Shown: positions 12,601 to 23,795 of the stretch, one piece after another
Layout: each line of letters opens with the position of its first letter
Position numbering within the stretch: position 1 is the first letter of the stretch
Source: Parelaphostrongylus tenuis
Lineage: Eukaryota > Nematoda > Chromadorea > Rhabditida > Metastrongylidae
Direction: 5' to 3'
DNA: 64,000 nt
Assembly: GCA_019055375.1 (NCBI GenBank)
Contig: JAHQIW010002123.1
Coordinates: forward strand, 310,001 to 374,000
Program-made: the position numbers and the translations under genes
The notes under the pieces: model-generated
What the model saw: only the letters and a program-made list of their open reading frames with translations
Databases searched by the model: none
Told to the model about the DNA's origin: nothing

Positions 12601-14370
12601 AAAAGCGGAAAAGGCTCTGTCTAAAATGAGTTGAGAAATGGATTGAGATAAAGGAACAGTGGAATTTCTACATGTGACATTCAATAAGTAGTACGTCAAG
12701 CTCCATCGCTATTCAATTAGCAGTCATTCAATAGCCTAATAAATGGTAATTTTAGAATTTGGCTAGATTTCTGGAGAAGATTTTATGGCGCGCGTTGACA
12801 ACGAAAAAAAAAGTCTCGTTCCCGGAGTAGCTATCCGGATGTTTAAACTAGGCGAGTTTTGTTCGCAGTTAGATAGAAATATTGAGGCGTCGGTGGGACT
12901 TTGTCGTCACAACAAGATGGAATATCACTCAAAAATTTCCCGTTAAATATGTTCAGTTGGAAAAACGTCCATGTGTCTGACAGTTGGTGTGCGAAGTCGG
13001 AAAACGGCATCCTTCAGAAACGAACGTTTTTCTGGTTCTCATCAGGCACTTCTGTCGTCTTTGTCGCCTATCTTGTTAGAGTGAACCCTCTTGCCAGTTA
13101 CTATTTCTCTGATCGCCGTATATTTTTACTTTTTCACGATCAACTTTGAAGCATCGGGCGTATACGTTAGTCAAAGTTACGCCGTTATCTGCAGCTTAAC
13201 ATTACATCGCCGTGAGCAGTTTCCCTCGTCAGCTAAGAGTAGGGTAGGATTGAGTAACGAAGCCTTACTTCAATTACACACCGATCATCTCTTCATCAGT
13301 GTTTTATGATGAGATGGAGCACAATACCAGTTGGCTTAAGTTTCGGAAGATCACAGCCTTCAAAGCCTGAGAAAGTGAAATTGACTCACAGTCTCCTCAG
13401 ACTACCAATCCATTACTGAAAACGGACCGTCGGTGTTGATGACTGCCGACTGATGGAATAGTGAGCAGGGTGGATCAGATCTCTGAAAAAAGTAACCATC
13501 TAATTACGTCCTTTTCTAAGATTTTTGATGCTATAGGCAGAGGAGGTAAAACAAATCATGCAGAAGAGAGATTATTCACACTGATAATGGTGGAGGAGGA
13601 CACCCATCGCGAGTAATCGAACGAACTTGGTGGTCTCCGGTTTACTGGTGGACGGCCAAAACCACTAAAAGTGACCACGTAGAAGCTGTGTGGAGAGAGG
13701 TGAGAAATAGGCCAGACTTAAGAAATCGTTTTGAAAACATTTTATTGAAAAAAGGAACTACGTAGAGCACGTGAAATTAGTGCATATGTCCAGTTTGAAA
13801 TGTTGCCTCAGTATTTGTACACAGTTATATGATGGAATAATAAAAAGTTGATACTCATAAAACATTGGAAGAAATTCGCTCTATACTTCTATCTAGATTC
13901 CAACTCCTGATATACCTGATGTACATTAATGATCGAAAAGATATTGAGAGATGTCGATGAAGTGGCATTACGTCCAATGCACACCTTCATTGTTGGCAAA
14001 TTTTTGCCTGTATTGTAATTTGCATTATTTGGTTGCTTCTCCGCACACGGAAAAAACTTCACAACAGGTTTTTGGAAAGATTTTGATAGTGAAATGGGAA
14101 TACTACCGATGTCCAGATCTTTTAATCAGATAACTCAATCAGATATACTTATCACAATTTTTACTGCCACCTTTACAGAAGTCTACAAAAATTCACAATC
14201 GTGTATCTGCTTCTAAGAATATCACAGCACTTGAACACAAAGTCATACATAATACACTGCGATTTTTTGTAAATTTAATAAACTAATATGGCTCTAGTGA
14301 GCTTGGTCGAAAAACAAGCTTTCCACAAGTTTCAAAGTCTGCCAGTATTTGTTGCGTATTAGTGATGCTT
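9700..14370. other. Long stretch without recognised genes
   Basis: Several frames of 60-80 codons (for example at 12348-12542 and 12901-13149), but none has splice context or family resemblance. No tandem repeats or hammerhead-like motifs were seen. It may hold diverged elements or regulatory DNA. Confidence 0.4.
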
Positions 14371-14379
14371 TTGATATCT

Positions 14380-14480
14380 TATCAGTAGTACGGTGCCTTT
14401 CGCTTAAGATAATCGCTCGGAGGGTAGGATACCCACATGTAAAGGAATCGACGCCGAATTAGTTTATACTGCCTGTAGAG
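14380..14480 (-). repeat. Fragment of the second hammerhead repeat family
   Basis: The stretch from CGGTGCC at about 14391 through AATCGACGCCGAA matches the part upstream of the ribozyme at 43.05 kb. The ribozyme itself is missing or unrecognisable. Confidence 0.4.
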
Positions 14481-14489
14481 TGGAAATAT

Positions 14490-15190
14490 TGCCCTACACT
14501 GCACTGATTTGTTATCAGCTTTTACCAATTTTTGTTACCACTGCATAGTAGGGCGATCTTTTCACTTCAAAGGTAGTGTAACTAATTTGCCGTTAATTCT
14601 TTTATATGTGGAGAGTATAATCCCCTACAAGGAGGTGGGTGAACCTAAAAGCACCGAGCTATTGATGAGGTAAGAAAGTTGAAACGTACGTCTAGCGTTA
14701 TAAATGCCATATCAGACCTATTGAAAGGCCTGAAATATGTTATCAAAGAACTCTAATTGGCTACCCACGAAAGCATACCAGAGATGGACGAATGCTTCAC
14801 GATTTTTTCGACTATTGCAAATTCTGTTTCCACTGAGACGTCGCCATTCTAGAAACTCATTTTTGTTGCCACGAATTGCGCATCCTTTGCCCTTTCGAAA
14901 TAAGATCAACCAATTTTATTACTAAATTTAGAGGTTGTTGTGAGTTTACAAAATTCTCTACACTATTCTTGGATTCGAACGAGAGAGCCTTCAGTTAATA
15001 AGCACCGAAATTGTGAGGAAAATCGTTTCAACCAACATCACCAGTGCAATGATACGCGAAGCCACATAATTTATCTGATTTGTAGTCGCCCTACCCGGTG
15101 AGCTGGACGACCGCTGCCATTTCTCTCATAGTACCTTCTGCACGGACTAAATTTCAAAGATTTCAACAAAATAAGTGCATGTTCTTAAAT
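14490..15190. other. No recognised feature
   Basis: Both strands at 14.72-14.92 kb have open frames of about 62 codons, without family resemblance. Confidence 0.35.
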
Positions 15191-15234
15191 CGTCCTAAAC
15201 AAATGTCAAGCGGTCTGGTAAAGGCTCTTGTACA

Positions 15235-15277
15235 GCCCGAGACACGTGTTTCGTCCTTATAGACTCATCAGCCGGGC
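15235..15277 (-). ncRNA. Hammerhead ribozyme, type I, inverted partner
   Basis: On the minus strand, CTGATGA is the complement of 15265-15271 and GAAA of 15249-15252. Stem I pairs positions 15235-15240 with 15272-15277 (GCCCGG with TCGGGC). Stem II is GTCT/GGAC with an ATAA loop instead of GTAA. The cleavage triplet is GTC. The core is intact. It lies in the left arm of the 15.2-15.8-kb palindrome. Confidence 0.8.
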
Positions 15278-15610
15278 AGAACCCGTCGTCTGTCGATCTT
15301 TTCATAGTCAGTTCTCTTGGGAGCGTCACACTCCTTATATATAGTTATCGACGACCTACGCTTTACACTCTTTGTCAGGTGAAACATTCACCTAACACCG
15401 AGTGTTTTCGTACTCGATTGCTAGCTGGCTGGTATTTTTATCATATTATACCTTTCCTTCGAGTGCTTTATTAAGACCACGCTCAAATTTCAATAGATCC
15501 TGTCATTATTATGACAAAAGTACCAGCCAATGAGCAATCGAGTGCACAACACTCGGTGTTAGGTGAATGTTTTACCTGACATAGAGTGTAAAGCGTAGGT
15601 CGTCGATAAC

Positions 15611-15620
15611 TATATATAAG
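15611..15620 (+). promoter_or_regulatory. TATA box upstream of hammerhead
   Basis: TATATATAAG lies about 57 bases before stem I of the plus-strand hammerhead and about 93 bases before its cleavage site. The same motif occurs inverted in the left arm. It is the likely promoter of the retroelement unit. Confidence 0.5.
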
Positions 15621-15676
15621 GAGTGTGACGCTCCCAAAAGAACTGACTATGAAAGGATCGACAGACGACAGGTTCT

Positions 15677-15719
15677 GCCCGGCTGATGAGTCTGTAAGGA
15701 CGAAACACGTGTCTCGGGC
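15677..15719 (+). ncRNA. Hammerhead ribozyme, type I, intact core
   Basis: Stem I pairs GCCCGG (15677-15682) with TCGGGC (15714-15719) over 6 bp. The core CTGATGA is at 15683-15689. Stem II is GTCT/GGAC with a GTAA tetraloop (15690-15701). GAAA follows at 15702-15705, then a minimal stem III from ACACGTGT. The predicted cleavage triplet GTC ends at 15713. Every conserved core position of the hammerhead fold is present. Flanking bases (AGGTTCT and ACAAGAGCC) could provide loop contacts. The very short stem III is typical of hammerheads in Penelope-like elements, which are thought to act best as dimers. Confidence 0.85.
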
Positions 15720-15801
15720 TGTACAAGAGCCTTTACCAGACCACATGACATGTTGGCTCAAATAATAATGAAAGGATGTATTGAAATTTGAGCGTGGTCT
15801 T

Positions 15802-15807
15802 AATAAA
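15802..15807 (+). terminator. AATAAA signal at 3' end of hammerhead element
   Basis: AATAAA lies 11 bases before the right end of the insertion, where the target-site duplication begins. This fits a polyadenylation signal at the RNA 3' end. Confidence 0.5.
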
Positions 15808-16069
15808 GCATTCGAAGGAAACAAATGTCAAGCGATAGCAAAATTGGTTTACGGATGAGAAAGTCAACTCGTGGCGTCAAATAAAGCGATACTAATGCCT
15901 TGATCTAATCTGGAAGACTTCCTTTGGCTAAGCACTTATTTGCAAACTATGTCGCCATCAAAATATCGCCGCCTCCACGAGGACAATGAAGATTTGAAAG
16001 GTGAAAGCTGTCTAATTCTGTCACATCTTAAGATTTTTAAGACTGATAGCCTGGGCAGTACAGCAGACT

Positions 16070-16450
16070 AGCATGGATTCTTGGAAAGGGTGAAACCAAT
16101 AAAGTTTCATCCAAGATTCAGAGTTTTGCATACCACATTCATTACTATTGAACTCATCATGAGACTTTGTTCTACATCTACTCTATGCGGAACATTTAAT
16201 TTAGCTCTCACACTCGCACTATGAAAGATAAGGTATAACATCATGGGCCTGGTTGATAGGAGAAGACGCCACCCATTTTAAGCTGTGTCGGCTGCGGAAG
16301 CAGTACAAACCAGGCTAGCGCAAATATGGTGGGCCAGACACCCAAGTCGATAGATGACAACCGTTAACAGTAGCGTTTCTCGAATATTTAAGCGCATCAC
16401 AGTAACACGATCGATGCAGTGCTTCAATTTCTCGACGTAAATCTTAAAAG
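16070..16450 (+). mobile_element. RTE-like LINE fragment, copy of 2.1-kb repeat
   Basis: Inverted relative to 2110-2480 and aligned along its length, with shared ATGAGACTTTGTTCTA, CTCTATGCGGA and TTTTAAGCTGT. The reading frame is more degraded than in the 2.1-kb copy. Confidence 0.5.
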
Positions 16451-16889
16451 CTTATGATGTTCATTGAAGTCCAAGAGCGGGGAGGACTCACTGAGTTATT
16501 CTTTCACGTGATAGGAGAAATTTTAAGTGACACTGGTGCCCGCTCCAGTCACTTGACGATCAAGTGTACGTCAGATGAAGCAGTTTAGTGTCCTGTAGCA
16601 AAGACACGTGAACACAGCACATAATTCCACTGCATTCCACGCAACTTCTAGTAGAACAAGGAATTTTTAAGGATTTGTGGAGGCCGTTTCTTTCTGATAA
16701 ATACGTTCATAAAGGTCTCTAGCAACTTTTTTCCATCAATAAGGCTTTCTTAGAATGAGAAATCTACTGTGCAGTATCAAAAAAAAAATCCGTTGTGAAA
16801 TCAAAAAACGCATTTCGAAAACAAGAAAACCTACCTCGCGTAGTGCAATCCGTGTACCACGTATGAGGAAAATCGCCCTCAAGGGTAAA

Positions 16890-17400
16890 TGCAAATGAAG
16901 ACAGAAGCAGAAAAAGGAACAAATAAAAATATGGGAGTTCCGGGAAAGCTTTCGAAAAATTTTCATTTATCTAGTCCTCTTCGGCGACGTCCGCGCGTGC
17001 CGGGACTTCCCATTGGGCGATCTTCATCCGTTCTCTTGAAGTACGAAAAGGACGCGCTAAATTTTATAAGCGTAGTCCATAATAGCCAAAACTTTCTATG
17101 TACAAAACAGCTTGTGAAGTACATGGAAAAGCTGCTTTAATCGTGCACCTACTTGCAAAATCTTCTTCGTTAAGATCTTCAACCTCCGGGAGCTCTGTCC
17201 ATCTCTCACTTCTGTCCAGTGCGGAATATGCGCTTGTGAAACACAAAGAATTTCATTCTGTAAAAAGGTCAAAAAAAGTCTTTTTGATGACCTGCCACGT
17301 GGGGTTTGATCCAAAGATTTAAGCTTTCGAATGATTGATAACACTTATAAATCCTTATTGTCCACCGTGAGATCTTGCTTCGTCACCTTATCTCTTTATA
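16890..17400. mobile_element. Family A element, right portion
   Basis: AAGATTTAAGCTTTCGAATG and the truncated right end near 17.38 kb match other copies. The left part is diverged and includes a GC-rich core near 16.98-17.02 kb. Confidence 0.4.
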
Positions 17401-18690
17401 ACCAAACCAAAAATCCAATTACCTCGTTGCCTTTGTGATCTATTTACAAACGCACTCTATGGGACGATCACTGTGGTATTTCAGATAATAAGCACCGCAT
17501 GTACTGAAATGGAAGAGCTAAACAGGAGCTAAGAACCCGTATGCCGAGTGCTTTAGATGAATACATTGTTCGAATATTTAAATTACGACTCACTTGCAGT
17601 ATCTTTTTTAAGATAGGAAAGCTACTGGTGCAAAGTTAAACCGATCTTTCGATTACCAGCACTGCCCGGGCACTTACTTGCACATTCTCCGCTAATTGAT
17701 ATGGCGTCATTGTAGAAGTTCTCGTGGTTTTGCAATGACTACACTTTTCTCACTGACCTGAAAGATTCAGACGTTCGATTTTGGTTCTCATTTCTTCACG
17801 TGAAGACTATACCATTAGTTTACAGCAATAAACAAGGCAGTAAACTAAAGTGAAATAAGAAAAATTAATTCAAAAAAGAGAAAAAAAGCACCTGACGGAA
17901 TGTCGCACCTACTTCGTCGTTCACGTTGATCCTCTAAAAGCACAAACAATCCGTACTACACACGTTAGTATTCCTCGGACTATGGAGAGAATGGAATCGG
18001 AATGGAATGATAAAAATACAAAACCATACAAATGTTCGGCTGGATTTTTCCTAGTGCAATATCTGCTATGGTTAGGACGTCGTTGTTCAAGGTGCAAGTC
18101 CTTTTTAATAGGCAACAAAATCTCCAAGAATCTGTGGGTGGAAAACAGCAGAAAAACAAGCAAACAAGTAATAAGCGGGAAAAAATAGCCAGACTGAAGT
18201 GTTTAATTATCGTGCCCAACGTCTCAACTTGAGACCTTCCATGGTGCACTGAGGGGATTAATTTCCCCGTATATGTTATAACACACTTCATTAAAGATAT
18301 TTATACTTACAAAAAAAATTGCAGAATGATTCCTTATACTCCATTTCCGCCCTCTCCAAATAACTCCAATAAGATTATCTGCAGCAGACTGCTGTTGTCC
18401 CTAAGTATAGGAGAATATGGACCGATATGAGATGGGCCCTTAACCGCTGTCACCCTAGAATTTTTGTAATCATTCGATAATGCAAACCTCGACAAATTCA
18501 ATACTATTTTTGCACTGTAACTATGTCTTCCTGATATGCTGCTAGCTGCGCGCAAACACTACGTTTGACCTCCGACGCGCATTATCTTATCAGGACGATT
18601 AAGCTCATTCAAGACTCGAAGAACGGTGGTATAGAACTGCCAAAATCTTTACTTTGCTGCTTTAGAAGTGGCATGATGCCTCAAATGGGG
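17400..18690. other. No recognised feature
   Basis: Overlapping short frames on both strands near 18.0-18.3 kb without splice context. Confidence 0.35.
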
Positions 18691-18935
18691 GACGCCATGG
18701 CAGAGTGGTTGTGTTGCTCGTCACGGTGCACGTGGGGCCGAGCCCCACTCCAACACTTTCCGGCAATCTACAAGAACGCTCTACGGAACCCCACAGCCAG
18801 GCTATCTTCGATATTGCAACGAGACATGATTGGTCAGTATTCTGCGTCATTCAAGAAGAAGAAGACGAAAAACGAATTGAATGCTAGAGGTGCTGGGACC
18901 CGCGCAATTAAAACTGTGTGGCAGGTCGTGTAAAT
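18690..18935 (+). repeat. T2 SINE (tRNA-Leu/Ser-like head)
   Basis: A-box-like CCATGGCAGAGTGGTTGTG, body CCAACACTTTCCGGCAATC and tail AATTGAATGCTAG. Shared with 32.4, 54.1 and 54.5 kb. Confidence 0.6.
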
Positions 18936-18974
18936 AAATAAATAGATAGTAATGATGTGACAAATAATTTTGAC

Positions 18975-19080
18975 TGGTGTGTGGTAAGCGAATATTCAAG
19001 CTTAGACGTGAGTTGAACCCGCGTCTCACCTTTACCTGAAACGCGTTCTACCGCTACTCCATTGAGGCCAATTTGTAACG
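18975..19080 (-). repeat. T1-like tRNA-derived repeat
   Basis: Reverse B box GAGTTGAACCCGCGTCTC and reverse A-box-like ACCGCTACTCCATTGAGGCC. Confidence 0.4.
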
Positions 19081-20210
19081 ATTTCACTTTTGAAATGGTC
19101 TTTAAAAGCGATAAAATAGCTTTACCCTTCGTTTCATGGCTGGTATTGTATGCATCAGCATCATATAAGCATGAAGAGGAAACATTGTGTATCAGATTGC
19201 AGAAAACTTACTTGAATGCTTGGGAGGTCCGTCTTCACCCGAAGGTAGACTTGTAGATCAACTACATTGATCACTCCAGGCAGCGTACAGAGACGAGGCT
19301 GGCTGATATAGACCAAGAAGTTGGTCCCGTGTGGAGTAAGTCGACGCGTCGTTGGTTGCGTCGTCGGACGATTGTGCTTTTGGCGCGCAGTACTCATTGA
19401 TCACTCGGCTCGCGCAGGCGTGGCACCGCATCTTCTGCAATGCCGGGTACCAGCTCATTCAGCTAGGCATCAGCTGGTGCATTGCAAACTAATGCGGTGA
19501 GTATTTCAATAACTTGGCACTTTATTTTATTCTTTATTATTTAACCCTTTGCTGATAGTGCCATTTTCGACTGGCGAGCGGTTCAGACGGCCACGAATAG
19601 AGGCTGCCACGCGCTCCGTAATGTTAATGTGGTACTTTATTAACGTAATTTATAGTTTTTCGTCCTTAAATGTGATTCATGTCAGTAACTGGTCATTTTG
19701 ATAGAACAGAATTTATTAGGTTTATTTTTACGAGAAATAACGTAGTTTTCTCCATTCAGAATTAACACTTTTGATGGGAAAAGAAGTACTTATGAGAAGG
19801 TTATAATGTGAACCGTTATCGAACATTTTTATGATATTTTATTTATAATCGCCCATGATTCTGCATAATTATCTTTCTAAAATTATTCATGTGAAAGTCT
19901 TATCTGTCATATTATATCATTTTTTGATAGTAATGTTCCTCTGAATATCTATCTGAATATGTAAAAAACGCCTTATCACGTTTGCTCCGGACGCTGTAGT
20001 AAGCACAAAGCTGACTTGCTGGTGACCGTTCACGAGGTTGTGACAGTAATTTGCATCGACCGCATTCGGCTGTTCATTCTGACGATGAGGATTTTCGTGA
20101 TAGCATCGTGATTTTCGTGAGATTCACATGGGAGCACTGCAAGACTGAAATACCACACTAGGGAGTCCCTTTCATGCAGCATGGCTGCTGTCTGATTGTC
20201 GAATGTTGTG
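19080..20210. other. No recognised gene
   Basis: Contains TTAACCCTTTG at 19542-19552, the inverse of the end of the GC-rich island at 34.9 kb. Otherwise AT-rich and non-coding. Confidence 0.35.
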
Positions 20211-20214
20211 TTTT

Positions 20215-20400
20215 CCTTAGAACAACGCTCGAATCCCAACATATCTCATAAATACTATTTGTGCCAACATGTCATGTGGTCTGTTAATGGGTTTCGTACA
20301 GCCCGATATACGCTTTCGGCCTCGAGCAGCCCCGTTAGTCGAAGGAGCCCTTCGTCTTTAGCCAATCCTCTCAGGTGCTCCAGTCCCCTTTGAGAGCAGG
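20215..20400 (-). mobile_element. Decayed hammerhead element copy
   Basis: A minus-strand copy of the same family as 46.4 kb, recognisable from the region downstream of the ribozyme (CATGTCATGTGGTCTGTTAA, GTACAGCCCGA) and upstream (AAAGACGAAGG on the minus strand). The ribozyme core reads CTAACGG and GAAAG, so catalysis is lost. Confidence 0.55.
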
Positions 20401-20519
20401 ACGACGAACAATTTACACAATTGTCGCTGAGTGAAAATTATTAGATCGGCAGTGTTGTATATTCCATTGTTCTTGAGCTGTGATTTTGAAGTATTACATC
20501 GTCCATTTCAAATGTTTTC

Positions 20520-20660
20520 CTGTGACCACGCTCGAATTTCAACACATCTCATAATCATTATTTCAGACAACACGCCATGTGTTCTGTTAATCGGCTCTTG
20601 TACAGCCCGATGCACGTGTTTCGGCCTCGAGCATTCTCGTCAGATGAATATCAATTAAAA
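20520..20660 (-). mobile_element. Partial hammerhead element copy
   Basis: A second minus-strand copy in direct orientation about 300 bp from the previous one. CTGACGA (complement of 20637-20643), GAAAC and the cleavage side TCGGGC (complement of 20605-20610) survive. Stem II and the 5' strand of stem I are not pairable, so the ribozyme is probably dead. Confidence 0.55.
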
Positions 20661-20899
20661 TGGATTTGCTTGTCTGAGTATTTTCAGTTTCTCCCATTCC
20701 ATATTCGTTCCCTTGGAGGTGACAAATTGATCCAAATTTTTTCTCAAGCATTACGGTATTGTCTTGATAGATCGAAAGTCATCATAAGCCATTCCTCTGG
20801 TCGAATATGCATACATTAACTTGTGCAGAGTTTAATATAGCCGATTATAGTTTACCTCTAAAAGTCTGTTCATACCGAACCCATCATCCTTTACTCTTC

Positions 20900-21560
20900 A
20901 TTATTTGTTTCGGGAGCATATTCAAGTGGTCGCACTATGCCAAGCATTTCAGTTTGTCGGAAGTGCTGCTCTAGTCTGCTTACTAAATATTAACGATGGA
21001 GCAGTGGTGAAGGACGGCGATTCAAGCAAAGACCTGCTTAATGAACATCCAAGGTGCGCGTACGAGGTGGTCTCCGTCATCAGAAAACCATCTAGTTTGG
21101 GTTTTCCAGTTCCACCGTTGGCTTTTTATGAATAGGTGTTCATGCAAGTTATGCGCAGTTCAATATTCTTTCCCACTTTGTTGAGTTCCTTGAGCATCGC
21201 CTCAGCTCCATTGGTGCTTTTCCAGAATAAAGCGATGTAATTCGCAAAAACAAGGTTTGGCAGGGAACTACCGTCGGTAAGCGTGTGCCCTTCGTCTCCC
21301 AATCAAGCGGGTTCATTGCCTGCTGCAGAGCGGAGCAGAACAGCTTTGGGCTATAGTATCGCCTTGTCGAACCTCTTCTCCAAAGGGTACGGTAATCAGA
21401 CGATGAAAATATTGTGCTTTTGTACTTTTCCGTGAAGCCGACAGACCGGATGATAATATATATTCTCGGCATCATATTCTCTTCTTTCCTAAAGTCGATA
21501 CACAATGCTGTTGAGTGATGCTCAACTTTGACGACAGGCGTTAGTGCAACGCGCACTTCA
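20900..21560 (-). mobile_element. RTE LINE remnant, RT palm to C-terminus
   Basis: The minus strand encodes GSTRRYYSPKLFCSALQQAM, matching the RTE pattern RQGDTISPKLFxAAL. After a frameshift comes FANYIALF in place of the FADD catalytic box, then GAEAMLKELNKVGKNI and finally DGFLMTETTSYAHLG, matching the conserved ITETTSYVYLG. The catalytic aspartates are mutated, so it is dead. Confidence 0.75.
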
Positions 21561-21829
21561 CCCTTTGCAGAGGCACGTGTGTAACCAGTCTCACTGCTAG
21601 TACTTGTTTTGCCATTACTATTTTTACGCTAAAACATTTTCCTGAAGTCGTTGAAGTGAAATTTTCGAGCACGTGAGTGATGACTTAGTACTAGTACAGT
21701 ATTGATTTTGACCAACGTTTGATGTCAGTCGGGACTTGATCACCTCCCTTGCTGAGTCGATTTCATAAGATACTATTTTTTAAATTTTCGTGTAGAAGTT
21801 TCCACTATATGGTTAATGTTGTTGATGTT

Positions 21830-22480
21830 CTTGCCTTTGTGAGACGTTCTGGTAATCATTCGATAGCTCAAATCAAGTGAATTTGATTGATATATTTTAT
21901 GTCTCAAACGCCTTGTTTTTGGTGCTATAACAGTCGGAATGAAATTTGTTTCCCATTCAAACATCTTTACACTTCGCCGAAAAGAGCACTTTCTCCATTC
22001 GATAGCGTAAGTCTCAATGATTCCAACGCTGTACGTAATTTTGGATCGTTAACAGGAAAAATAAGATCGAATTTACGTTTTCGTCGGGATTGTATATCGA
22101 CTAATTCACGGCGCGTGGGTCGGGGAAGTGCGCGACGAGGCGGGACGATCGATCGCGTTTGATACGTTTTTTTTTAATGGGCAATTTTTTTCCGCTTTGA
22201 AAGAAACTTTAGACAAAACGATTGACTCAGATACTACGGAAGTTTCTCTATATGTTGATATGCTTTCGTGCTTCCAGCGAACTATACACGTGATAAAAAT
22301 GAAGGCGAACAGCGAATGTGGAACATAATTTTGTCTTAGATATCACAACGCTATAAGTGCGTCTTTTCAAAAACCGGCTATGTGGGACTGCAGTCAGAAA
22401 TCTAAGCTTTCGAATGGTTACTAACACTTCTATGCAAAATTCATGTCCAACGAATGAGATCGATTTTTCATTTGTCGCCG
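21830..22480. mobile_element. Family A element
   Basis: Motifs CATTCGATAGCGTAAG, GATTCCAACGCTGTACG and the right end GAATGAGATCGATTTTTC are present. A GC-rich insert-like centre lies at 22.09-22.16 kb. Confidence 0.5.
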
Positions 22481-22617
22481 TCAGGCATAGAAGTACCATA
22501 CCTTCTTTCCTCCCAATAATCTGTGTTATTATTGGAACTAAGAAGAAGCTGCGTCATTGTATGTGGACGAATTACTATGTAAACCAACTATATTCTTCTC
22601 TGTATAAATTTTTTCAG

Positions 22618-22690
22618 ATATAATCGTCCGCATAAGGAGCCCTAAGTGAGATGGCTCCAAGTGGCAAGGGGCGGAATTACCTCACAAAGG
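22618..22690 (+). CDS. Possible first exon of an unidentified gene
   Basis: A TTTTTTCAG acceptor is followed 33 bases later by ATG at 22651. The start opens MAPSGKGRNYLTK and runs to a clean gtaagt donor at 22691. The arrangement resembles a trans-spliced first exon. I could not identify the family or find a convincing second exon downstream, so this may be chance. Confidence 0.25.
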
Positions 22691-22699
22691 GTAAGTTGT

Positions 22700-23650
22700 T
22701 TTTTAGACCAGATGTTCCACTTCTACAGTACATATGTAGGCTTAGAGTGAATTAGTCTTCACGTTCATTGCATGCGATTCATAGTCACCGGTTTAGTAAA
22801 CTTCTGAATACTATAAGTAAGAGTGCGGGATTATTCTGTAAGCATCTACCTATGCATTTATCGCTTAAGCTGGTGTTAGATCCGTTTCATTGATCAGTGT
22901 TACTTACAGTTAAGCTGCCAATTGTTTCTCATTACACAAAAAAACGAAACGAATTGCTTTTAGTGGTTTTTATTACCTTTTATGTTGCATTTATATTTTA
23001 TTGGCGTAGTTTTCCTCTTTTTCGATCACTGCTATGAACCGATCACTGGATTCCCTGTTTCATCGGGATAGCTCTCCCATAAAGCGTTTTTGATAGCAGA
23101 ACGTACTTGTCTTTTGGGTCCACGTAAGGACTTCAAGAGCAGTAAATGCTTTGTCACATGTTTTTCGTCGTTCTCACCAAATCTCATATGTTAATCTGTG
23201 CTCTCAAGGCCGCTAGTTTCTTCCTGGTTTGCTCTGGAGTTGAGCCTTTTGTTCGGAGGTTGCAGAAGCGACCTTTATGAGGCTTTGTTGAGTAACAAGA
23301 ACGTTCTTTTGTCATGAATTTCCTTATGTCTTGACGCAGAACCACATCGTTGTAGAAAAGAGTATGTTCCCGAATGTTATTCAAATGTTCTTTTTTTTTC
23401 TCATCTGTGTTCTTCTAACATCCGTTAGCCTGAGAATTGCTGATTTTATGCTAAGCTTCGCTTTTGAGAAAACACCTCCAAAGAACGTTGTATGAACTAA
23501 AAAAGATAATGTTTTGCAACAGGTATTCATTATTCAACTTATACAAGACAACTGAATATTTTCAAACTTCTATAAACTTATCTTAATATATAGAGCGCCC
23601 AGCTGTCCTGAAAATCTGTGCTTTTCGTTACAAACTGTCTGGATTGCAGT
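22700..23650. other. No recognised feature
   Basis: Non-coding apart from a 66-codon minus-strand frame at 23184-23384 without resemblance. Confidence 0.35.
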
Positions 23651-23659
23651 AGCATCTAG

Positions 23660-23795
23660 TGAGATGTACCCCTCTTTCCTTGCCTTTTTTACCCAGCAGA
23701 GCACTTTCACCAGACTATTTAGTACTCAATCGATAGCTTGAGAAATGGAGATTTTACTATTGGACTTGGTCCTTGAAAATACTGGAAAAAAGGAA
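23660..23795 (+). repeat. Family A-like fragment, inverted at 27.07 kb
   Basis: Contains CAATCGATAGCTTGAGAAAT. The stretch is the inverse of 27070-27200, which carries ATTTCTCAAGCTATCGATT. Confidence 0.5.

Larger units (their letters stand above)
15197..15834. mobile_element. Palindromic hammerhead retroelement with 16-bp TSD
   Basis: A 606-bp insertion (15213-15818) is flanked by perfect 16-bp direct repeats at 15197-15212 and 15819-15834 (AAACAAATGTCAAGCG). It holds two oppositely oriented copies of one unit. The left arm, about 15213-15440, is on the minus strand and the right arm, about 15510-15818, on the plus strand. A short minus-strand piece with a reverse AATAAA lies between them. 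The plus unit reads TATA box (15611-15620), hammerhead (15677-15719) and AATAAA (15802-15807). Inverted pseudo-LTRs with hammerheads and target-site duplications of variable length are features of Penelope-like elements. No reverse transcriptase is inside, so this is a non-autonomous or truncated insertion. Confidence 0.75.

Noticed and set aside
14340..14395. Possible hammerhead core on the minus strand (CTGATAA then AAAAGC)
   Set aside because: Adjacent to a real family fragment, but both catalytic boxes are altered and stem I does not pair.
21149..21556. 135-codon minus-strand frame as an intact gene
   Set aside because: It is part of a broken RTE reverse transcriptase; the catalytic box falls in another frame and is mutated.
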